A stretch of DNA of 64,000 nt from Nitzschia sp. DOCU1 (GCA_951394045.1 OX595991.1:2666001-2730000); one strand, 5' to 3'. Shown: positions 48,898 through 60,219, numbered from the stretch's first letter. Notes: generated from the sequence alone by a model not told the origin. Translations and numbers: made by a program.

Positions 48898-49941
48898 CTA
48901 GTGCTCCGACTTAAGTGGCCTATTCATCAAGAGTAGATGCGCTTCCTCTGGGCTGACTTCGCCCGACAGCAACTTGTGAATTGTGTTGAAGAACGGTGTT
49001 TCCAGACCACACATTTCGGCATAAACTACGGCTACTTTGGCGGTTGGCACCCCCTCCACAGTCGTTTCCTTTAGAAGGTCCTCCAACCTTTCTCCCTTCA
49101 TCAATCGTTGTCCCAGAGCTCGATTTCTAGAAAGGGAACCAAAGGCGGTCAACATCAAGTCGCCTACTCCACTCAATCCAGTGATCGTATCTGGATGTCC
49201 TCCCATGGCAATGCATAAGGAACGCAATTCATTCGACGATCGTGTCACATATGCGGCAAGAGTATTCATTCCAAAGCCGGCTCCTTCGATCATACCCGCC
49301 CCGACTGCCAGAGGATTCTTGAGAGCTCCGCCTAGTTGAACTCCAACCAAATCTTGCGAAGAATAAACGCGGAAGGTCAAACTTGACATGGCGCGCTGAA
49401 CCGTGACTGCATGATACAAAAGCTTTGAGGCCACCACAACTGCCGTTGGCATATTTTGCATAATTTCGACAGCAAAACTCGGACCACTTAAAACTGTGTA
49501 TGGTTGATCAGGTCGCCCCATGGCCTCTAGGACCGCATCTGACAATAACTGCTGCGTTGGTACATAAAGTCCCTTCGCTGTGTTGCAGATGACGGTCGTC
49601 TTTTCGATCAATGACGCATGTTCCCGACAAAATTCAGGTATTTTTTGTGCGGGCAGAGACAGAATCAACATATTAGCACTACGGCAGGCTTCTTCGAGTG
49701 CATTGGTGGCCACGAGATTTTCGGGCAATTCAAAGTCTTGCATGCCATGCTTTGGATTTCGTCTTGTTTCGTGAATTGCTTGTACCTGCGCCGCATCGCG
49801 GGCCCATAAGACGACCTGATGGCCTCGTCGAGCAGCGACTGCAGCCATGCTCGTTCCAAAGGCGCCTGCACCGACGACTCCAATCTTTAGGACATCCGAA
49901 AATTCTTCGGGCATCCCAGCATTGGCATGTTGAGAAGCCAT
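48898..49941 (-). CDS. NAD(P)-dependent glycerol-3-phosphate dehydrogenase
   Basis: 347 aa from ATG 49941 (MASQHANAGMPEEFSD). The Rossmann motif KIGVVGAGAFGTSMAAVAAR lies at ~22-41, NTAKGLY and TVLSGPSFAVEIMQNMPTAV mark the substrate-side region, and LGGALKNPLAVGAGMIEGAG contains the catalytic Lys of the family. TRSSNELRSLCIAMGGHPDT, GLSGVGDLMLTAFGSLSRNR, then EGVPTAKVAVVYAEMCGLET complete the GpsA-type signature. The enzyme interconverts dihydroxyacetone phosphate and glycerol 3-phosphate, feeding glycerolipid synthesis. No presequence is evident in this frame. Directly upstream, TATTCTCATTGCAG (49960s, minus strand) looks like a splice acceptor, so a 5' intron or an upstream exon is possible. 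Confidence 0.94.
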   Translation of the reverse strand: MASQHANAGMPEEFSDVLKIGVVGAGAFGTSMAAVAARRGHQVVLWARDAAQVQAIHETRRNPKHGMQDFELPENLVATNALEEACRSANMLILSLPAQKIPEFCREHASLIEKTTVICNTAKGLYVPTQQLLSDAVLEAMGRPDQPYTVLSGPSFAVEIMQNMPTAVVVASKLLYHAVTVQRAMSSLTFRVYSSQDLVGVQLGGALKNPLAVGAGMIEGAGFGMNTLAAYVTRSSNELRSLCIAMGGHPDTITGLSGVGDLMLTAFGSLSRNRALGQRLMKGERLEDLLKETTVEGVPTAKVAVVYAEMCGLETPFFNTIHKLLSGEVSPEEAHLLLMNRPLKSEH

Positions 49942-50403
49942 ATTATTGCTCTGCTGCAATGAGAATACTGTGTGTTAGTCGAAGTGGGTGGGATGTAATA
50001 GAGAGCAAAACACAGCTAGAAGGGTAAAGTAGTTTTTCTATTGCTGCTGTCGTGTCTTCGAATCAATCAGCCGGAAAGTTTGGCTTCTCTCGTGATGATG
50101 GGATGACGCGCGAGCGATTTGGATCCTCGACTGACTCGACTTCAATTTTTGGATCCGTAGTCTTATATTCATTATGAGTTGTTGTAAAGGTATGGCAGCG
50201 ATCTTAATAGGTGCGACAATCAGCAATCGATCTACTTTCATGTGTCCTCTATTCTCTATTGTACAAAAGTGCTAAATCTTCTTCATGTCGGCGTCTCATG
50301 AGGGCATGCCATACCACACAGTGGCATAGCCCATGGGGACGTCGACCTGATCTCTAACTGGTGTGGTTTTCTCTGCAGTTGCCCAATTGGTCGCTCTCTT
50401 ACC
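49942..50403. other. intergenic gap
   Basis: Upstream of the glycerol-3-phosphate dehydrogenase gene and 3' of the CRAL-TRIO gene. A 67-codon minus-strand ATG frame (50038-50241, MKVDRLLIVAPIKIAAIP) is open and could be an upstream exon, but no donor that joins it in frame was found. Confidence 0.35.
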
Positions 50404-51972
50404 TCAAGACTCCATCGAGACGTCATCCGCGTGCTGATTGTGCGGGCTGTCTTTCATCTCACTGTCTCCAGTATCCTGACCCCCTCCGCGCTTGCGATAC
50501 AAGGTTCGAAATAGGCCGGATACTTTCTCCCGGGCGACATCGTCGTCTACTACCGTCCAGATACCTGTGTGCCTGGACAAGAAACGACCTGAGGCCGACT
50601 TGACCATCTGAACAATCTTTGCGGCGAGAGCAGTCTTTTCTTGCTTAAGTTTGAGATCGTGGTATTCAAGCACATATGAGTCTACAATGGCAGTCAATCT
50701 GAGATTTCCTGCGGTTTGCTGGATTGGTTTGCCTCGCCCAAAGAGAATGTCTGAATTCAGTGGAAGAAAAACAACTTGTTCGCCACTGTTTTTAAGCAGA
50801 TGTTCACCTGCTTTTCGTCCCTGTAATGCTTCTAGATGGTTCTTTACGCGGATTCGGCCGTCTTCGTTGACTGGCGCAATGTGGGGAGGAATACCATATG
50901 TCCTTAGAGAGTCCATCCAGTAACTGAATAACCCACTGTGTACTTTAGTTTTGGCTTTGTTTTCGCTGTCCAGGGCCGACAAAGTTTTCGTCATGAAAGT
51001 TTGAAATTCAACTGTGTTCGCGTCTCCAACGCAGTGATGAAAAGCAGCGTTCTTTATCGGAAAGACGGAGATGACTTCCTGGTAAATGCGCAGTAACAGA
51101 GGGTTCATCATAATCGTTGACGGGTTAGTGATATAGAAGGTTATCCAAACGGCCATGGACTCGCTTCGCTGGTCCAGCCTCAGCTGAAAAGTGTACCAGA
51201 GGACACGCCCCTATAATATTTCATGAATGGGGCCGATGGGTTAACCTAGGACAATTGCACACCCTGGACAGAAGAGAGTGTAACAAAGACTTACCAAGCA
51301 TTTCACTGATGGAAATTTTTGATTGTTCAATACAGCTGCATTAATTTGTCGTCCTGCACGATCCCGCTCCGGCAGGACTTGAAATAGTCCCTTCTTGAGA
51401 ACATCAATGTCGTCCTCGTTCAAGTCATCCAGCTCGATCTCCTTGCTAAGCTTCTTTTCTCCCCAAAGTTCGCGTTTCAAACTGTAGTACCGAAACATGG
51501 CGGCAGCAGCTTTCGGTACATCGTAACCTGAGCATTTAAGAAATCTTTCACAGCATACTCGATGTACCGCGAATTCGGGGTTTTGGACTGTAGCCAACAT
51601 GATGGCCTCTGCACGAGGGTCATATGGTTGCTTAGTGCAACGACTGAGTTGCTCTTTCAATTCCATGATTTTGCTTTCCACAAACTCGTTTGATTCCTCT
51701 CGTGGCTCGTCGACGCCGTGCATTTCATTCAAAGCCTGCTCTCGGTCATGTAGCGGCAGCTGGCTCAACGCACCAGATATCAAGCCACTGGATGCAGCCT
51801 CCCCCCATTGTGTACCGCTCGTGATTTGCTCAGGACACGCGGAATGAACCCCCTCAACTATTTCAGATATACCACTTGTTTCCAAGCGTCGATCTCTCAT
51901 TTCAATGAATTGGTTGCCGGCGCTCCCTCCATTGTCCACCGGCGAATTGTTTGCTGGGGGGTTACGGTTCAT
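50404..51972 (-). CDS. CRAL-TRIO-like protein fused to DUF6824
   Basis: Exons 51972-51295 and 51210-50404 (84-bp intron, GTAAGT...TATAG) join to 494 aa. N-terminal ~90 residues are disordered; then a helical CRAL-TRIO N part (EFAVHRVCCERFLKCSGYDV, MFRYYSLKRELWGE), LPERDRAGRQINAAVLNNQK, and after the intron GRVLWYTFQLRLDQ, then the lipid-binding-fold region VWITFYITNPSTIMMNPLLL and FHHCVGDANTVEFQTFMTKT. Next comes DUF6824: LNSDILFGRGKPIQQTAGNL, RLTAIVDSYVLEYHDLKLKQ, EKTALAAKIVQMVKSASGRF and VDDDVAREKVSGLFRTLY. DUF6824 is abundant in diatoms and its role is unknown. CRAL-TRIO (SEC14) domains bind small lipids, so the fusion may couple a lipid ligand to the DUF6824 module; that is inference. Confidence 0.85.
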
Positions 51973-53433
51973 TTCTCATCACCTTGCTTTCATCAGAATT
52001 AAGTCAATGCAGACTACCGGTAAAAATTAGGATCCCAAAGGAAGCTTTTTGATATTTGCCTGGGCATGGCCGAGAAGCACTGATGGGATTCGAGAGCCTG
52101 CGGCGGAAAACAACATCGGAGAGCATGAGGGCGAAATCGTGTGGGGACCGAAAGTTGGAATATCTATTCTGGCCCTCGCTCGCTCAGAAAGGGCATAATT
52201 ATGTGCCTCCATAGCGTTCGAATGAGATGATGCGTGGCAACAAACGATACATCTACTACTTATCCCAAGCATGCATTGCGCTTCTTTCATGTTCTTCTGC
52301 CTTTTGGCGGCATCCGGATTTGAGCTAGGACAAGGGGACATTCAAGATTGACTTTCGTTCGCAGTGTTCTTACCAACCCAAAGGGATTTCGTACGAGCAT
52401 TATAGTGGCACGCGAGGCATGTCACGTGGTGGGTTTGGAACTCTGAGTATTATGAGACTGCTTTCGGATGCTACTGTACTGTATGCAATATTCCTTCGGC
52501 GTCGGAGAATCATGGCATGGGCATTAATATCCTAGAGGCTGTCATTACAAGAATAATAAGAAGGCGCCTATAAACGCGGGATCAGATGACGCTTACTTCG
52601 GGGCCGCTGCTATTATATCCTACGCGACGGATGAGGGTCTGCGACCAACATTCTGCTAGAGGGCAATAATACGTGCCTGTCGAGAACGCACCTATGGGGA
52701 TGATAGATAAAAAGTTCTTGTTGCGCGAGCTTCATTGGAAGTCGAGGGCAATCGATTCAGAAGTTTCGTCCTTGAGACTTATGACCACGAAAATATTGCA
52801 TACAGTGTTGATAAACGAAATGCCCTTGTGCGAACAACTGTCGCCAATATTTCTGACGTCATCCTCGATGCATCTGTTTCCTGACGGAACTATCATACAT
52901 CGCAAGGATTATGCCGGTGAAGAAAAAAAGAGTGTATCGTACCAGGTAAGTTTTGTATTATACCAGGTATCGTACTATCGTACAATAATAGTATAGTAGA
53001 GGAACCAGGTATGTATCGTACCATCAGCTAGCTACTCCCAGCTACTTCACTACTCTAGTTTTTTTGGCGGCCTCGTTGTTGCAACGTACGTCGGCGGCCG
53101 TTACGACTGCAGGAGCCTACCACGCCTACCAATACTAGAGTGCTCTCATCGATCCATGCGTTTCTAGTATAGTAATCCCGTGTTGCTTCAAGAGCCTCAT
53201 CTGCTTGCCACTCTTCGCTGCCTTTAGCTATCAGTACGAGAGCCGAAGTAACACTGTCTGACAAAACACATCTCGCTGGAGAGTAAGAGTAGTATCCTTC
53301 CCTGCTGTGTGCCAACATTTTCTGTCATGCTGATAGAGGCGCAGCAGACTCGGAAGCCACGCCAACCGACGTATATAGAACATAGCGCATGAAATTCCAA
53401 CCAGCAAGAAGGCTGAATGCAATGAGCACACCA
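51973..53433. other. long intergenic stretch, two weak frames
   Basis: A 104-codon ATG frame on the minus strand (52027-52341, MSPCPSSNPDAAKRQKN) and a plus frame from ATG 52694 to 52996 (MIDKKFLLRELHWKSR after MG) are possible but lack any family feature. TACCAGGTA palindromes lie at 52940-52948 and 52961-52969, with a close variant at ~53003. Nothing else is supported. Confidence 0.4.
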
Positions 53434-55053
53434 TTAGTCGTTATATCTGCGGTCTTTGTGTTTCAGCTTCTGAGTGGTCCAACGGGCAATGGCCAGGGCC
53501 GCAAGAATGATCCCACCGGTGACACGAAAATCCATCATAGTTTCTGCCGGCATGGATATAGGGGGCGCGTCACTACCACTTGGGTTGGACAGGGAGCGAA
53601 GCATTTGGGGAGATGCCTTGGCGGCCTCTGGAGCTTCCTTGTCTTTTGCCGGAATTACGACATCATTCGCGCCCAGCGCCCTTGCCAGCGTCTCTTCAAC
53701 TCCATATTCTGGAGATTCTTCGAACGGGATCCAGTTCAGGTTGCCGCACTTGTTAACTTCCATCCTTTCCTCGAGCAAGTTGATCCCCGTGAACTCGCGA
53801 ACCTGTTCTAGATTCCTTTTCGTTCCAAGTCCAAAGCGCGAGAGTCGGATCCGCTCAACTTCATCTGCTTCTTTCTTGGTCGAATTGAAATGTGATCCTA
53901 TGCTCAACAGCATGTTAACCCGCTTGGTGCCAAAAGTGTGCCACTGAGCCCGCTTTTCTTCAATTTCGGCCATCCATTTCCAGTTGTCTTCAAATATTGT
54001 GTCTTCTTTCTTCTCGTCGTCTCCATCTTTGTGCTGAGCACCACGACCGCGGCCCCATGTGTGTACAACAGGGTTGTTCTGGTGACCGTGATAGTCATGC
54101 GTCACCAATACTTTATCCGGAGTGTAGACATCATATCCGTGCGTGAAGAATCGAATTCCACGGCTACCTTCTTCCCCATCAAAGACACCATCCAGATACG
54201 GATCGACAGGAACGTTGATTTCGGCATGGCAACGATGGAAACTCAGACCAGCACCCCACATGGCATTGGTGAGCTTTGGTTTCATCAAGCCCCGACATTC
54301 CTTGGTCCCCCAATTTCGAATGGAAGAAGTAAAGGTCACCATGCAAAGATTTGGTACGAGCTTTGGATCTTTATTGTTTTCTTCAATATCTGTGACGTAC
54401 GTCGACAGCACAGCATAGTCGTTTTCGGTCCGATGGTGCATAGCGATGAGTCCTTGGTCGTAATTATCACTAAAGTCCATGTGCGAATCGATCTGCATAC
54501 AAAAGTCTTGTGATTGCACAGGCTCCAGGTCAATCTCCTCCGGTTCATCTCGATGCATGTAATCCCAGTGCACCATTGCCGACAGTTTGGACCTCGCCCA
54601 GGTCGGTCCCTTGGACAAGGCAGAATCGATTCGGACCGCGCGCACTTGGCTCTTGTACTCTTCGCAATTTTGATTGTATTCACTGCAGTATCGAGGCCAG
54701 CATCCTTGATCGTCCACGAGGTCTGAGTTGGGCTGTGTCTGATCGATGATCCGAATAAAGATTCGTTTCGGATTGGCGGCGCGAGAAAAGGCATTGTGGA
54801 GCGTGCGAGCACAGAGTTTGTCTCGAAACGCGGCAATCAACATGTGAATCGGCACGTCTAGGGATTGACTCTCGCTTCGATCCTGAGTATAGTGATAAAA
54901 TGGACATTCTCCGGTCTCGGCACAGGAGCTTTCGACGACGTCCATGTAACCGAACGGGCCATTGGGAAAGAGCTTCCGGTTGTTCTCGTTGTCACGTGCC
55001 ATTAACGTGTTCCCGAAGGGATGATCGGCGTGGAACTTGTCAAAGTCGCTCAT
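53434..55053 (-). CDS. GlcNAc-type glycosyltransferase (PF11397-like)
   Basis: 539 aa from ATG 55053 (MSDFDKFHADHPFGNTLMA); the frame is open to 55263 but the upstream part is Ser/Pro-rich and unlikely. The core follows the glycosyltransferase (GlcNAc) family: FYHYTQDRSESQSLDVPIHM, KRIFIRIIDQTQPNSD, ARSKLSAMVHWDYMHRDEPE, FCMQIDSHMDFSDNYDQGLI with the D-x-H metal motif (Asp-Ser-His), NAMWGAGLSFHRCHAEINVP and TPDKVLVTHDYHGHQ. Known members add GlcNAc to proteins such as Skp1 hydroxyproline in the cytosol, or act on other acceptors. There is no N-terminal signal peptide, but a C-terminal hydrophobic helix (VTGGIILAALAIARWTTQ) with a basic tail could make it a tail-anchored membrane protein. Confidence 0.85.
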   Translation of the reverse strand: MSDFDKFHADHPFGNTLMARDNENNRKLFPNGPFGYMDVVESSCAETGECPFYHYTQDRSESQSLDVPIHMLIAAFRDKLCARTLHNAFSRAANPKRIFIRIIDQTQPNSDLVDDQGCWPRYCSEYNQNCEEYKSQVRAVRIDSALSKGPTWARSKLSAMVHWDYMHRDEPEEIDLEPVQSQDFCMQIDSHMDFSDNYDQGLIAMHHRTENDYAVLSTYVTDIEENNKDPKLVPNLCMVTFTSSIRNWGTKECRGLMKPKLTNAMWGAGLSFHRCHAEINVPVDPYLDGVFDGEEGSRGIRFFTHGYDVYTPDKVLVTHDYHGHQNNPVVHTWGRGRGAQHKDGDDEKKEDTIFEDNWKWMAEIEEKRAQWHTFGTKRVNMLLSIGSHFNSTKKEADEVERIRLSRFGLGTKRNLEQVREFTGINLLEERMEVNKCGNLNWIPFEESPEYGVEETLARALGANDVVIPAKDKEAPEAAKASPQMLRSLSNPSGSDAPPISMPAETMMDFRVTGGIILAALAIARWTTQKLKHKDRRYND

Positions 55054-55894
55054 GGCTAGAGGGCAAAAAGCTGGTAGAGAAGAGCAGGCAAAGAGGATAG
55101 TGGATGAAGGAGGCAAGAGTCCACCGTTTGTCTTCCTCTCAGATGAGGGAGGAGAGGTGTTTTGATGTCTCGAATACGACCATGGCGTCGCGAGGGTCAC
55201 AACAAATGGAAAATGCGCCTCTTCGCATCTTTCGTGTTGCGACGGCCGGCATCCATGCATCATTCAACGTCACAAATTGGACTGATTCGATTGCTTTCAT
55301 ACCCGACGGGCGGACGACGGGTCGCTGCTCCTGCCCGCGCGCGGACAGCGAAACGTATGCACAACGCGAGCCGGGCGTCGTGCAAAGTGGCCACACACAT
55401 TTTCCCCCATCCTTCAGCCCGCCATTTTTTCGACTTTCAATGACGAGAAGAGCCTGCCTCTTTCAGCGTTGTTTGGATTTTGAAGAGTAGCAAAGGGCTT
55501 CGGTGATGCATGGATAAACCACATGAAGGATTTTTCTTTGACTGTTGGCTAGCGAAGAACAAGAAAAGTTCTTCGAGCTGGGCTGCACCAACACAGATAG
55601 TAGAGAGCGATAGAATTGGCATTCAACTATGGTCCTAAAAATTGGTGACTGGTTCGGTTGTCCTTGAAATATTTGAACACCGCACTTTCGCTCCTATTGA
55701 AATGATTGACAAGAAATTTCAAGCGAGAGGAAATTTCTATCGATGGGAGTGCAACCGTGTCATGCACCTTCACCAACCGCCCATGTAGGATGCAAAATGA
55801 GTTGTTTCTCTCATAATGCTGAAGCGTTTCTCCTGTAATGCTCAATCACAACCAAGCATCAATATTGCCGCTTCCTTCCCTCTCCCTCTTCAGA
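55054..55894. other. divergent intergenic region
   Basis: Between the glycosyltransferase (minus) and the first HA-domain gene (plus). GC-rich runs near 55320-55370 (CGCGCGCGGACAGCG). Several overlapping frames are open but none has family features. Confidence 0.4.
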
Positions 55895-57563
55895 ATGAGT
55901 GGCAATAAGGATGAGAGCAACCGAAATGAGGAAGAAGAAGGCTCTCCGCCAGCAGCTCCTGTGACCTTTGCATCACAGCACACATTTCCTCCACTGCAAG
56001 TTCAGCAGAACGATGACAACGATGATGGTAGAAGAGCTCCACCGTTAGACGATCTTGATTTCGACTTTTCTACTGGCCATAACCAATATCCCCCGATGTC
56101 CAGATATCATGCTTCGTTTCACGATCAATACTACAGCATGGCGCCAATGAGTGGTCCAAGACGAAGATATGGCTCCCCACCACCGACAGCCCATCGTCCA
56201 ACGTTTCATTCCTACGGGTATTCCTATCAGTACCAGTACATCGAGGCGCATGACGCCTCCATGCAAGCTGATGGAAATCCTCACGGGCAATCTATGCATC
56301 CGGGGGCCCCGACAGACGAAGAAATTGGAGACTTGCAGCGAATCAGCTCCCTCCGTTCGGCATCCACCGAAGGGGAGCACCTCCATCAGTTTCCTACCCT
56401 CGAAGTGGACTCTGAGGCTCGGATGCCTTCGAACCCGCCAGATTCAGATAACCATGACACTGCGTTCGCAGGATTTGAAAGTCTATTTTCCATGGACGGA
56501 GTAAATCCAAACTTTTTGCTGCCCCCAGGCACGGGCGACATGTGGAGATACTTCCCTGCGAACAGCACACCAATCCAGCCCTCCAGATACGCAGCAGCAG
56601 TGGCAGCATCACCCACAGCAGCTACAATGCCCGACAGGAATGATGACGAGGACTCGGACTTGGATCGAAAGCCGGCAGCGGACATGAAACCCAGCGCCAA
56701 AGCAAAAGGCAGGACTCCCAAGACGTTACCCAAGAAGAAAGGGAAACCCAAGAAACGCCGAAGCAGTGCCAGCCGTAAGTCCAATGGCAGCAGCAGTAGT
56801 TCGAGTCCAGGTGGTACAAGTACGCAAGGATTCAACCACATTCAACCCGATGACGATGATCTGGAAGAATTGACTACCGATCGGGCGAGACTAGCGCTTC
56901 GCAGCTGGTACCAGCGCCTTCGTGAGCTGTATGCCTTTCGGGAAAAACATGGTCACAGTAAGTTCCAATCATTTTCCGTTCGAGATACGTCAAGCATCGG
57001 CACTTACCCATAGTCGACCTGATCAAATAGCCGAGGTGCCTCAGAAATACGATGATAATAAAGAGCTGGGCGTGTGGGTCAATAAGCAACGCATGGAAAT
57101 GAAAGCACTGAGAGAAGGCAAAAGGAGTAGCTTGACTCCAAAGAAGATTGAAAAGCTGGAAGAAGCTGGATTTATTTGGTAGGTGTTTCAGACAGCTTCG
57201 CCTTTGACCGATCACCCCAATCACCTAACCCGATTTATCCTTCATCGCAGGGCCAAACCGAAAGGAGTTGCTGCGTGGGAGAAAAAGTACGACGAACTCC
57301 AGCAGTACATTCACGCATTTGGGGACCCTCACGTGCCCACAAAATTCCCTGATAACCGTGCTTTGGGGCGATGGGTTTCTACGCAGCGCAACATGTACAA
57401 GAAGTACAAAGCCGGTGAGCAGGTCAATAATTTGCTTCCACAAGAGATTCAAAGGAGAATCCGACTGCTCGAGAACCTGGGTTTTAGTTGGAGCATGGCA
57501 CCATCGTCGGGTTCTGATGACAACGACGAGGACGACGACGCCAACGGAGATAGTACAGACTGA
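55895..57563 (+). CDS. helicase-associated (HA) domain protein, paralogue 1
   Basis: Exons 55895-56957, 57031-57178 and 57251-57563 (introns 73 and 72 bp) join to 507 aa, starting MSGNKDESNRNEEEEGSPP. The first ~310 residues are disordered and rich in Pro, Ser, Asp, with a basic block KKKGKPKKRRSSASRKS. Two HA domains follow: WYQRLRELYAFREKHGHTEV continuing PQKYDDNKELGVWVNKQRME, and WEKKYDELQQYIHAFGDPHV continuing RALGRWVSTQRNMYKKYKAG. The first intron falls inside the G-H-x-x-V-P part of HA domain 1 and the second right after its closing Trp. HA domains are named for bacterial helicases but occur alone in many diatom proteins, where they probably bind DNA. This gene is a tandem paralogue of the next gene, with identical intron positions. 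Confidence 0.88.
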
Positions 57564-58043
57564 GACGCGGTGCCCCTAAATTCCATATGTCATTGTCCAA
57601 TGCTCGAGTCTATGCCGGCATTGTCTCGACTCGAATGTAACAGTATTGTAGCCCACGCAAGCATTTTGTCCGCGGCACTCAGCACCAAATACGTAGGCTC
57701 CGCAATCAACAAATAGATGGTAGTGAATCGTGACTCGCAGCACTTCACCCCATAGGTATATTCTGGCTTCGACCGGATTGCATCAGTGGGACGCTTCTAC
57801 ATCAAGGCGGGAACCGGTGGTAGGACCGTAGCTCACAGCATCTACATGCAGGGAATTCGATCAGAGTGCGCCAGTGGGATGCTTCTAGATCGAGGAAGGA
57901 ATTCGATCGTTTGTTTGGAATGCACCGCGCGGCATTTGTGAACATTTTGTACGTTCTCACAAAAATCTGTGTGGATTCGCCTGAAATGCTGAACGTAACC
58001 AACTATCGACATCCCCAATGTCCATGTCATTTCCTTTGAAGTG
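57564..58043. other. gap between HA paralogues
   Basis: Contains the 3' end of paralogue 1 and the promoter of paralogue 2. A GTGGGA(C/T)GCTTCTA word is repeated at ~57786 (after CA) and ~57871 within an ~85-bp imperfect direct repeat (GGATTGCATCAGTGGGACGC; GCGCCAGTGGGATGCTTCTA). Confidence 0.45.
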
Positions 58044-59380
58044 ATGAGTGGTACAAACAAAGATGACAACCGAAGGGAAGATCCCTCGCAGGCCCAAGGA
58101 TCTCAAAACCCGGTCCTGGAATCCGAGGGCATCGACGCAAATGAGGCAGATTCAAGCGACGATGCAGCCAGACTTCAGCTAGCGGAAAACAGCTCTCCGT
58201 CCAGTTTCCTGGCCCAGAACCACGGGGAACAGCTGTCGAATGAAATGCCGATCAGCGATCCAATTCAAGGATCTGCAATGCCCTTGGATGAGCATGAGTT
58301 CTTTGAAGGGCACGACATATCAACTCAGGCAAGCCCAGAGGTCTTCGAACCTGGAACCTCCACCTTTGAGGATGGCGATGCCCTTCAGCTGAACATGGGC
58401 GAAAACGTGGCCCGCATGCCAACGAGAACTCCATCGCCACCATCGGACGACGATCTCGATTCATATCTTCCTCTGCTGGTCCAGGCCTTTGCGGCGGATG
58501 AAAACCCCTTGAATACGCAAGGTCCCGACCAATCGATAGAAGCAGGGGCGGTAAAAGGCACAGACAATGACCAGGAGGATTCTGATTTAGATAGAAAACC
58601 CGCGGCCGGTGGTGCAGAGATGCAGGATTTCGACCACATTCAACCCGATGAAGATGAAATGAAAGACTTGACAACTAAACGAGCCAGAACAGCGCTTCAC
58701 AATTGGTACAAGCGCCTTCGCGACTTGCATGTCTTTAGGAGAAATCATGGTCACAGTAAGTCCAATCATTTGTCCGCTTTCTCCAGTCGTAAGCATCCGC
58801 GCTCACCCATGGCAAAAACTGTTGAGACAGCCAAGGTGCCTCAGAAATACGTGTACAAAGAGAAGCGAAAGTTGGCCAACTGGGTCAACAAGCAACGTTC
58901 GGAAGCGAAAGCATGGCGGGAAGGCAAATCGAGTAGCTTGACACCCAAAAAGATTGCCAGACTAAATGAAGTGGGATTCGAGTGGTAGGTGAATACGTTC
59001 CCGGTGATCGACGTCCGAAACCAAAAGCTATAACCGGCGTTGTTTTTTGTCATAGGGCCAAACCAAAAGACAACTGGGACGAAAGGTACCAAGAACTCAA
59101 GCAGTACATTGAGGAACATGGTGATGCTAATGTACCAACAAAGGATAAAAAGCTCGGGAGGTGGGTCAGCGACCAGCGCGCCATGTACAAAAAGTACATT
59201 GCAGGAGACGCCCACAACAAATTGACCAGGGAAGAGATGCTGAGGAGAATCCGACTGCTAGAGGCCGTGGGATTGAGTTGGACTATGGTGCCCAACTCTG
59301 CTTCAGACGGCGAAAATAGTGATGCATCCAAAAAAGATGACGGGGGTAACGACAAATCCGACGAAGAAGGTGCGGAGTGA
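58044..59380 (+). CDS. helicase-associated (HA) domain protein, paralogue 2
   Basis: Exons 58044-58755, 58831-58984 and 59056-59380 (introns 75 and 71 bp) join to 396 aa, starting MSGTNKDDNRREDPSQAQ. The acidic disordered N-terminus is shorter than in paralogue 1 and lacks the basic block. HA domain 1: WYKRLRDLHVFRRNHGHTKV continuing PQKYVYKEKRKLANWVNKQR; HA domain 2: WDERYQELKQYIEEHGDANV continuing KKLGRWVSDQRAMYKKYIAG. Shared words with paralogue 1 (FDHIQPDEDEMKDLTTKRAR against FNHIQPDDDDLEELTTDRAR) show a tandem duplication. The first intron is 75 bp, a multiple of three without stops, so a retained-intron form would read through and insert 25 residues into HA domain 1. No fold outside the HA domains is recognised. 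Confidence 0.88.
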
Positions 59381-60219
59381 GCGTTCATCACCAAAAGGTC
59401 CTCTGAACACTTGCTGTGAGAGCTTCCACCAGCCTTCATACGTTGGAGATGATCGCATTTACACCAGCGCAGCACACTCGACTCCAAGCTAGGTGTTCTA
59501 ACCATAAAATTTGTACGATAGGCTCAGCGATCTTGAAACCCGTTGAGAATCCACGTGGCACTCATCATTTCCCTGTTGAGAAAGGGGTCGGGTGTTTTTG
59601 GTGAGGTGCAGCATAGCCATCGGATTCATTCTGCCTTCGCCATCTTCATTGCCAAAAAACAAGCAACGAGGGACAAGACTGGGCGCATGAATAGCATCGT
59701 CACCCTATTGCCTATTTGTGTCGATCTCTCGCATTGAAGGAATCGAAGCTGCCATTGGAACGAACGAAAATGAAAAGAACGAAGAAAGATATCGTCGATG
59801 ACTTGTTCGACCCAGGATGACGGACAGGCAATGTACCAAGCCTTTGTATCCGATCCATCCATGACTATTCTCCGCATCGTAGTAGAGAGAAAGTATGAGG
59901 TCCTCTGGTAGAGAGAGGAGGGACAAAAGAGTGTAGAGTAGAAGCCATTGGAACGGCAGACAGCGAAGAGAGTGGCATGTAAACTACTAGCAGTAGAACT
60001 CGACATGCCTCAACCGCCCCCTTATCTGTACTTCTTGATATGAGACAAACACCATTTTAAACGTGTGCGCATGGTCTACAATAATATTGTTTTAACTAAT
60101 AGCCTGGCAACGAGGTACCTGAAGCGCAGTCGCTGACCCGTATTGCGAAAGTGCCACCGCAGGTTACTAGACTGGTTGCTGATGAAGATCCTTTTCTTCC
60201 CACTTGGGAACAATCGTTT
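59381..60219. other. intergenic stretch
   Basis: A minus-strand ATG frame of 126 codons (59626-60006, MSSSTASSLHATLFAVCRS) is Ser/Arg/Phe-rich and has no family feature; it is left uncalled. No repeats were seen apart from CT/AG-rich runs near 59880-59930. Confidence 0.35.
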
